A DNA stretch of 64,000 nucleotides. It comes from SHZL01 sp031362985. Lineage in GTDB: Bacteria > Pseudomonadota > Gammaproteobacteria > Xanthomonadales > SZUA-36. Below are positions 58,896 to 64,000 of this stretch, piece after piece. The stretch spans positions 94,159 to 158,158 of the forward strand of contig JANLTO010000120.1 in NCBI GenBank assembly GCA_031362985.1, given 5' to 3'. Positions within the stretch are counted from its first letter, which is position 1; the number at the start of each line of letters is the position of its first letter. The position numbers and the translations under genes were made by a program. The notes beneath the pieces are model-generated. The model saw only the letters and a list, made by a program, of their open reading frames with translations. It had not been told where the DNA came from and searched no databases.

Positions 58896-59921
58896 ATGTC
58901 AGAATCACTATTCAAAGACGAATCCGAAGCTCAGCTTTCTCCAGATTCAGATCCGTGGCCTGCAAGTATCGGCGCAACTCCCGTTGGAGCAATTCCGGTT
59001 GCCCAGGTCAACAGTCAGCGTTTGCCGCTGCCAATAGAAGTGCAACCCCTGAAAATCCTTTGGTCGGCTGCGATCGTGCTGACTGCCATGCACCTGGCCG
59101 CATTGCTGGCTCTCGCACCCTGGACATTCACGTGGTTGTTCACCTGGTCAGGCCTGGTGCTAGCCATTCTTGGTCATTTCGTTTTTGGCATGCTCGGGGT
59201 TACGATCGGCTATCACCGCTTGTTGACTCATCGCGGCTTTACCTGCCCCGCCTGGCTGGGGCATACGCTGGCGGTGCTCGGCATGTGCAATCTGCAGGAC
59301 AGCCCCGCGCGCTGGGTCGCGATCCATCGCATGCACCATCGCCACAGTGACCAGCAGGCCGATCCGCATTCGCCGTTGGTCAACTTTCTTTGGGGCCATG
59401 TCGGTTGGGTCGTGCACCGCCATAAGGTTTTTGACCGCACCATTCATTACGCGCCCTACGTGGGCGATCTGTTGCGGGATCCGTTTTATCTTCGCATGGA
59501 ACGAAATAATGGATGGTTACTGGTCTTCCTCGCTCATGCCGCGGTGATCATCGCTGCCGGCGCCGTGGTTGGTTATATTGCGGGCGGAGCAAGTGAAGCG
59601 CTGCGCTATGCTGCAAGCTGGGCGGTGTGGGCTGTGGCCGTTCGCACCGTGCTGGTGCTGCATGGAACGTGGTCAGTGAACTCACTGGCTCACATGTTCG
59701 GGTATCGCAACTACGCAACCAAGGATGCAAGCACCAACAACTGGCTGGTTGCCCTGTTTACGCACGGCGAAGGCTGGCACAACAATCACCACGCCGATCC
59801 ACAAGCCGCATCGCATGGGCATCGCTGGTGGGAGCTCGACATGTCGTGGTGGGTCATCAGCTTGCTTGAAGGCCTTGGACTGGCGAAAAACGTGGTGCGG
59901 CCGAAGGCGTGGGCTGGGTAA
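58896..59921 (+). CDS. Delta-9-type fatty acid desaturase
   Basis: About 341 residues from the ATG at 58896. The three histidine boxes of membrane acyl desaturases are present: HRLLTHRGF, HRMHHRHSD and HNNHHADPQ. Four membrane helices are predicted. It inserts a double bond in a fatty acyl chain, using oxygen. It would provide the double bond that the cyclopropane-synthase-like enzyme encoded 0.8 kb away requires. A sphingoid-base target cannot be excluded. Confidence 0.9.
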   Translation: MSESLFKDESEAQLSPDSDPWPASIGATPVGAIPVAQVNSQRLPLPIEVQPLKILWSAAIVLTAMHLAALLALAPWTFTWLFTWSGLVLAILGHFVFGMLGVTIGYHRLLTHRGFTCPAWLGHTLAVLGMCNLQDSPARWVAIHRMHHRHSDQQADPHSPLVNFLWGHVGWVVHRHKVFDRTIHYAPYVGDLLRDPFYLRMERNNGWLLVFLAHAAVIIAAGAVVGYIAGGASEALRYAASWAVWAVAVRTVLVLHGTWSVNSLAHMFGYRNYATKDASTNNWLVALFTHGEGWHNNHHADPQAASHGHRWWELDMSWWVISLLEGLGLAKNVVRPKAWAG

Positions 59922-59933
59922 CCGGCTTCCTGC

Positions 59934-60761
59934 TTACATTCCAGGCTTGCGGCCAACAAACAGGATATTTGCACCCAGGTATCCCCAGGTTTCCGTGGAG
60001 TAACAACCGAGGTAGGAATCCTCAAAGCCTGCCAAGGCCATTTGAGCCAGCAGATCCATTCCAAAAACCTGAAAGCACAGTACGCCGCCCGCGGACAGGG
60101 GATCACCGTGATATTGAGGGGTCATGAGGTGTTTTATGGTCCCATCAGACTGTGCCAGCGCCCGGACTTCGGTTTCATGTTGGAAGGTGAAGGGAACACT
60201 GATGAGCACATGGCCCCTGGGTTTGAGCACTCGGTGAAACTCGGATAAAGCACGCTGATAATCTGCCACATGCTCCAGCACATCGAAACTCAGCACCGCC
60301 TCAAACGCCGCATTTTCATGCGTGAGCGCAGTGACATCCTGCATTTGAATTAGTTGATCTGAATGAGGAAAAAAATCGCCAGGCTTAAACTGCGAATTGA
60401 ATTCACTGCCCCTGGTCTTCGGATATCTCTCATGCAACAGCCTGTAGAGCGGAGTTACTGCCTCAGTGATGTACACGGAGGAATTTTTGTCGGGAGAACA
60501 TGCTTGCTCGAACAGATGGAAACTGCTGCGCCAGCGGTTAATGAGTCCGCACCCAGCACAAACCAGCGACTCTCGCCAATTCACCTGATCCGCGTCTGCG
60601 ACGAACGTGAACGCGGAATTGGTCCGGCAGACATAGCATTTCCCCGGCAACTTCCCGGACCCTGAATACCTGTTATTCAGTGCCGCGGTGTGATCTGAGA
60701 AATAAGAATGGACCTGCTCGACCGAGGTTGCCTTGAGAAATTCCAGCGAATTATTCGACAT
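59934..60761 (-). CDS. Class I SAM-dependent methyltransferase with zinc-ribbon N-terminus
   Basis: About 275 residues from the ATG at 60761 (another ATG at 60779 overlaps the upstream gene). Two CxxC pairs near the N-terminus (CYVCRTN and CAGCGLINR) form a likely zinc ribbon. A Methyltransf_11-like domain follows with AVLSFDVLEHVADYQRAL and HVLISVPF. Members often act on sugars or lipid-linked intermediates. It follows the ceramide-synthase-like gene by a few bases and is probably co-transcribed; the substrate is unknown. Confidence 0.82.
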   Translation of the reverse strand: MSNNSLEFLKATSVEQVHSYFSDHTAALNNRYSGSGKLPGKCYVCRTNSAFTFVADADQVNWRESLVCAGCGLINRWRSSFHLFEQACSPDKNSSVYITEAVTPLYRLLHERYPKTRGSEFNSQFKPGDFFPHSDQLIQMQDVTALTHENAAFEAVLSFDVLEHVADYQRALSEFHRVLKPRGHVLISVPFTFQHETEVRALAQSDGTIKHLMTPQYHGDPLSAGGVLCFQVFGMDLLAQMALAGFEDSYLGCYSTETWGYLGANILFVGRKPGM

Positions 60762-60765
60762 GTCG

Positions 60766-61947
60766 TTATGGGTTATCAACCTGCTCGGAGCGACTGGGCT
60801 GGGCCAGGGTTTTCTGGTACATGCGGTAACGCTTGGTTATCCTGCTGCCGAACTTTTCGATGATGTTCCGGACTCCCTTGTTGCTTTCCAGTATCCAGGA
60901 CATTTCCACCCGCTCCAGTCCTTTGGCCCGCCCGACCTTGAATCCAGCCTCGATCAACAGGTACGCCATGGCCGGCCCAAAGATGGTGTTTTGATATTTT
61001 TGTCGCACACCCATCAGGGGCAAGCGGGAGGATTTGGGGAAGCGCACTTTTAACCGCCACAGTAGCTTGGCCCAGCCGAACGGAAGCAGGCGTCCGTTCA
61101 GGTCGGCAACTGCCTCGTTGATATCCGGAAGCAGGACAATGAATGCGGCCGCTGCACCGTCCATTTCCGCTATCTGGATGAAGTTGCTCGGTATGACCAT
61201 CAGCAATTCCTTGCCTATGGTCGAGAACTCTTCCCTGGTAAAGGGAACGAAATTCCAGTTGTTCTGCCAGGCATCATTGAAGATATCCCGCATCAGTTCC
61301 AGGTCGGTGGCCATGGTTTTTTTTCCCAATGGCCTGATTTTCACGTGCTCGGCGCTTCTTTGGACCAGGGTCAGCATGGTCTCAGGCACGGTGTAGTCTT
61401 TGATGTCGACCTCGTAGGCCAGTAAATCCTGTGCAGGTTGGTAACCGCAGGCCTCAATGGCGGCACCGTAGTAGCGGGCCGAGTGCGGGCTCATGATACG
61501 CGGCGGCGTGTCGAAGCCCTCGACCAGAATGCCCACTTCCTGGTTGATGCCAAGATTGAACGGGCCAACAACCTGGCGCATGCCTTTTGCCCGCAGCCAG
61601 TTCTCGGCAGTGGCAAACAGGGCGGCAAATACCGCAGGATCATCCGGAGCTTCGATCAGGCCAAAAAACCCGGTCTTATTGTTATAGCGTTGCTGGTGCA
61701 ACTCATCGATCTGGGCCGAAATGCGGCCCACCGGTTTGCCGTCGCGCCAGGCGACCCAGGCTTGCCAGATTGCATGCTTGAAGTAGGGGTGTTTGGCCGA
61801 AAACGCTTCCTTCCGGTCGAGCAGCAGGGGCGCAATCCAGTTGGGGTCGTCGCGGTAAATGCTCCAGGGAACGCGGATAAAGGTTTTGAGATCCTTTTTG
61901 TTGGTGACTTCCCTGATTTCAATGGTGTTCCTGGAGGGATTGTTCAT
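60766..61947 (-). CDS. GNAT-fold acyltransferase, candidate bacterial ceramide synthase (bCerS/CerS)
   Basis: About 393 residues from the ATG at 61947. The sequence matches the family often mislabelled dATP pyrophosphohydrolase: IYRDDPNWIAPLL, KPVGRISAQIDELH, VGPFNLGINQEVGILVEGFD, and ARYYGAAIEACGY. The fold is GNAT-like in two halves. Caulobacter cc_1154 (CerS / bCerS), the N-acyltransferase that makes ceramide, belongs to this type of protein by my recollection. It is 31 kb from the spt operon, but next to hydroxylase and desaturase genes, so it may complete the pathway. Assignment to the family is good; ceramide synthase activity is inference. Confidence 0.7.
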   Translation of the reverse strand: MNNPSRNTIEIREVTNKKDLKTFIRVPWSIYRDDPNWIAPLLLDRKEAFSAKHPYFKHAIWQAWVAWRDGKPVGRISAQIDELHQQRYNNKTGFFGLIEAPDDPAVFAALFATAENWLRAKGMRQVVGPFNLGINQEVGILVEGFDTPPRIMSPHSARYYGAAIEACGYQPAQDLLAYEVDIKDYTVPETMLTLVQRSAEHVKIRPLGKKTMATDLELMRDIFNDAWQNNWNFVPFTREEFSTIGKELLMVIPSNFIQIAEMDGAAAAFIVLLPDINEAVADLNGRLLPFGWAKLLWRLKVRFPKSSRLPLMGVRQKYQNTIFGPAMAYLLIEAGFKVGRAKGLERVEMSWILESNKGVRNIIEKFGSRITKRYRMYQKTLAQPSRSEQVDNP

Positions 61948-62151
61948 AGTGCGGTACCAATAATCTGACGTGATGTTTTGTCGGCTGATGCAGAGCATGG
62001 CATAGATCGGCCAGCCAATCATGCCACAGAAAACTCATCCTTACCGGCACGTTGCTTTGCAGTGGTGCTGTGCGGGTGATAACGGCCGGGTGGGTTGTGG
62101 GCTATACCGGCGGGAATGAGCTTTTGTGCAAAGCCCGGGTGCTACTTCCGT

Positions 62152-62997
62152 TTATTGCAACGTCAGGCCGGATTCGAAGCCGTCCCGGAAGATGAGGGCG
62201 GTATAGATGGAGAAGGCGTCGAGGTCGCCGGCAACGAAAGTTGGATCCAGGTTTGCCGAAGCGTCGTAGGCGAGGCTCCAGGAAATGCCGTCAAAGGCTA
62301 CAATATCTTCATCGTCAAAATTGACCGCTGCTATCTTGCCGCTCGTGTCAAACGAGAAATATAGCGTGCCACCAGGCGAATCTAAATCGAAGCCGTCGAT
62401 GTCGAGCGTCGCGGGGATGCCGTTCGCGGAACCATCAAAGTATATCGACCAATTCGTGCCAGTCCAGGCGACGAGGTCTTCGTCGTCAATCGTTAATCCA
62501 CCGGGCAGGGCGGTCGGAACATCGAATGAAAGGATCGTTTGGGCTGCCTCACCAGTTTGCACCTGCGCCGCGGCATCGATCATAGTGCCGGCGGGAACTC
62601 CAGTCGTGGAACCATCGAGGAAAATCGCGAAATTAGATCCGTTCCACGCCACGATGTCCTCGGGACCTGCGGTCAACCCATCGCCCAGGTCAACAAAAGT
62701 GTCGAGTGTGAAAATCCAACGACCGTCCTTCAGACGCTCAATCGCGGTCAGGTCGGCGTTTATCGGTAGCGCTCCGAGGTTGATCGTCGTGACAGCGGAA
62801 GGCAGGGTCACACGCCGGGCGCCTTCGTCGTTGATCGTCGTCGCATCGGCCTTCCATGTGATGTCGTTCGAAACGTCGATCGCGTCCAATTGCGGTGCGG
62901 CCGACACGGAGATTGAGACTCCAACTTGAAACCAAAGAATCACCACTAATCGCGGGACCGTTGACGGCCACCTGGCGGAAATACCTTGCGCCTTCAC
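62152..62997 (-). CDS. Secreted repeat protein with DGFE tail
   Basis: A 281-residue protein with a signal peptide ending near ISVSAA. Three imperfect repeats of about 55 residues each contain a D-x-VAW/F-x-G-x-x-W/F-x-x-x-x-DGS core (EDIVAWNGSNFAIFLDGST, DEDLVAWTGTNWSIYFDGS, DEDIVAFDGISWSLAYDAS). The tail is ALIFRDGFESGLTLQ, matching the F-x-DGFE ending of the metzincin protease. The function is unknown. The ATG overlaps the stop of the next upstream gene (ATGA). Confidence 0.75.
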   Translation of the reverse strand: MKAQGISARWPSTVPRLVVILWFQVGVSISVSAAPQLDAIDVSNDITWKADATTINDEGARRVTLPSAVTTINLGALPINADLTAIERLKDGRWIFTLDTFVDLGDGLTAGPEDIVAWNGSNFAIFLDGSTTGVPAGTMIDAAAQVQTGEAAQTILSFDVPTALPGGLTIDDEDLVAWTGTNWSIYFDGSANGIPATLDIDGFDLDSPGGTLYFSFDTSGKIAAVNFDDEDIVAFDGISWSLAYDASANLDPTFVAGDLDAFSIYTALIFRDGFESGLTLQ

Positions 62998-63821
62998 GGG
63001 CAGATGGCGCTGCCGCAGGTGTTGGAGTCAGCTGGCACCTGAAGGTAGGTCCCAGCACCCCCAAAACAGCCGCTGCCACTGCACCCACTGAAATAATTCC
63101 CAGAGAGCGGACAAATGGCTTCACATGCCAGCTCGGCGCCTGTGTTGTCGAAGCTCGAGGAGTTGCTCACGGAGCCGGTCACTTCGAATCCAACTCCAGC
63201 GTTGGCGATCGCTTCGCTGTTATCGATCCGCTGTGCACGTATTCCGAGGCCCAGATTGTTTCTGCTGGTGGTGCCCGTTACGAACGAGCCGGGAGCGTCG
63301 ATTCCACTGGCGTTGCGGCTAGCGAACGAGTTGCGGACCACCCCTCCTTGCACGAGGAATGCGGCTCCTCCGTTGTGCTCGGATGTCACGTTTTCGACAA
63401 GGGCTTTGGAGAATCCAGTGCCATAGCCGCCCATTCCGCGAATGAAGCCGTTGCGCAGGATGATGAACTGCACGCCGCTATTGGAAGTGACTCCCTGCCC
63501 GTTGCCCAGAGGAGTGCAGCTCAGACCACAAAAGGTCGGGCCGATAAGCGCAAACCCGTTCAGGTCGATCGTAACCACCGTGTTGCTGCCCTGAACAACT
63601 ATGACCGTCGTGTCTTTCGCAATGTCTGGATTGAGGAAGGTGAGGTCCAGGTTGCTCGTCAGCCGGTAGCTTCCGCTGGTGTAGAGGCTCACTGGGAATC
63701 CCGGGCGATCGTTGTAAGCATAGAGATGAATCCAACCAAAAAGCTGGTTGAGATACACTGGAAACACTACAGCTACAAAGATATTAGGCTCTTCCCTGAA
63801 CGTGGCGGGCGAATCCGGCAA
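62994..63821 (-). CDS. Right-handed beta-helix protein
   Basis: A 275-residue frame. From residue 45 on it has the start of a parallel beta-helix, VSLYTSGSYRLTSNLDLTF, and TIDLNGFALIGPTF, followed by short rungs rich in Gly/Asn/Ser. The C-terminus is cysteine-rich. The first 30 residues lack a clear signal peptide (MPDSPATFREEPNIF), although relatives are secreted, so the true 5' end may be missing, shifted or beyond a frameshift. Co-oriented and overlapping with the secreted repeat gene. Confidence 0.65.
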   Translation of the reverse strand: MPDSPATFREEPNIFVAVVFPVYLNQLFGWIHLYAYNDRPGFPVSLYTSGSYRLTSNLDLTFLNPDIAKDTTVIVVQGSNTVVTIDLNGFALIGPTFCGLSCTPLGNGQGVTSNSGVQFIILRNGFIRGMGGYGTGFSKALVENVTSEHNGGAAFLVQGGVVRNSFASRNASGIDAPGSFVTGTTSRNNLGLGIRAQRIDNSEAIANAGVGFEVTGSVSNSSSFDNTGAELACEAICPLSGNYFSGCSGSGCFGGAGTYLQVPADSNTCGSAICP

Positions 63822-64000
63822 AAATATCCGCCGGTTACCTGTGTCATCTGTCTGAAATTCTGCGTCAAAAATTCAAATAAAAGTTAATTTAACTCTATGA
63901 ATGTGATGGATTAATAATCTATATTACTGTATATTAGTAAGGCCTATCCTATTAACTCCAGCCAACACTATATCTTGTGTTTGGCACCACCAACTATTTG
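63822..64000. other. AT-rich right edge
   Basis: The last 180 bases are strongly AT-rich and show no supported frame. They likely hold the promoter of the leftward beta-helix pair. Confidence 0.5.

Overview
The window is a bacterial chromosome segment, most likely from a gammaproteobacterium. The grounds are a long (class II, E. coli-type, 491-residue) ketol-acid reductoisomerase, an adjacent LptF/LptG pair, a DbpA-tailed DEAD-box helicase, a TonB-dependent receptor, lipoproteins, and secreted proteins carrying an IPTL-CTERM tail or a C-terminal F-x-DGFE tail (the latter familiar to me from Xanthomonadales-like genomes). The exact order is not resolved. Coding density is high with many 4-base overlaps and several GTG/TTG starts. 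I see no rRNA, tRNA, CRISPR array, prophage or intact insertion sequence, and no dedicated DNA-binding regulator other than two antitoxins.

Layout. 0-6.2 kb: a leftward operon of two tandem DUF3604 (PHP-like) lipoproteins, a PpiC-type isomerase and a HupE/UreJ-like membrane protein, with the fossil C-terminus of a third DUF3604 copy just upstream. 6.3-11 kb: peptide deformylase, an APC permease, a secreted metzincin protease, a patatin phospholipase. 11-18.3 kb: two nucleotidyltransferases, a sulfotransferase, a TonB-dependent receptor and a GMC oxidoreductase. 18.3-30 kb: an envelope-lipid region with LptA-like, LptF and LptG proteins, a metallophosphoesterase, a CDP-alcohol phosphotransferase, a Tam41-like nucleotidyltransferase, a flippase, and a four-gene operon AasR-CerR-AcpR-Spt that matches the bacterial ceramide (sphingolipid) pathway. 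30.5-38.5 kb: APC permease, M48 lipoprotein protease, a vanadium-haloperoxidase-like giant with an IPTL-CTERM tail, an EamA transporter, a DEAD-box helicase. 38.5-40.3 kb: a scarred patch with a truncated DUF1428 gene, two toxin-antitoxin modules and an IS3 OrfA remnant. 40.3-44.6 kb: a radical-SAM aminomutase (KamA), two ATP-grasp ligases and a GNAT-VOC fusion in one operon. 44.8-52.8 kb: GST, M28 peptidase, cyclophilin, a Tyr/Pro-rich repeat protein, a GFA-family protein, IlvC, a PhyH dioxygenase. 52.9-62 kb: a MacAB/LolCDE-like exporter co-directional with a mycolate-type cyclopropane synthase, then a fatty-acid 2-hydroxylase-like protein, a delta-9-type desaturase, a methyltransferase, and a GNAT-fold protein of the family that contains the Caulobacter ceramide synthase. 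62.1-63.8 kb: two overlapping genes for secreted repeat / beta-helix proteins.

How they fit together. The most coherent reading is that the cell makes sphingolipids. AasR charges AcpR with a fatty acid, Spt condenses it with an amino acid, the GNAT protein (31 kb away) would N-acylate, and CerR reduces. Chain-tailoring enzymes (2-hydroxylase, desaturase, cyclopropane synthase) sit next to the acyltransferase, and candidate head-group enzymes plus Lpt-type and flippase transport genes sit next to Spt. The pathway core is supported by gene content and order. Head-group chemistry and transport are inference.
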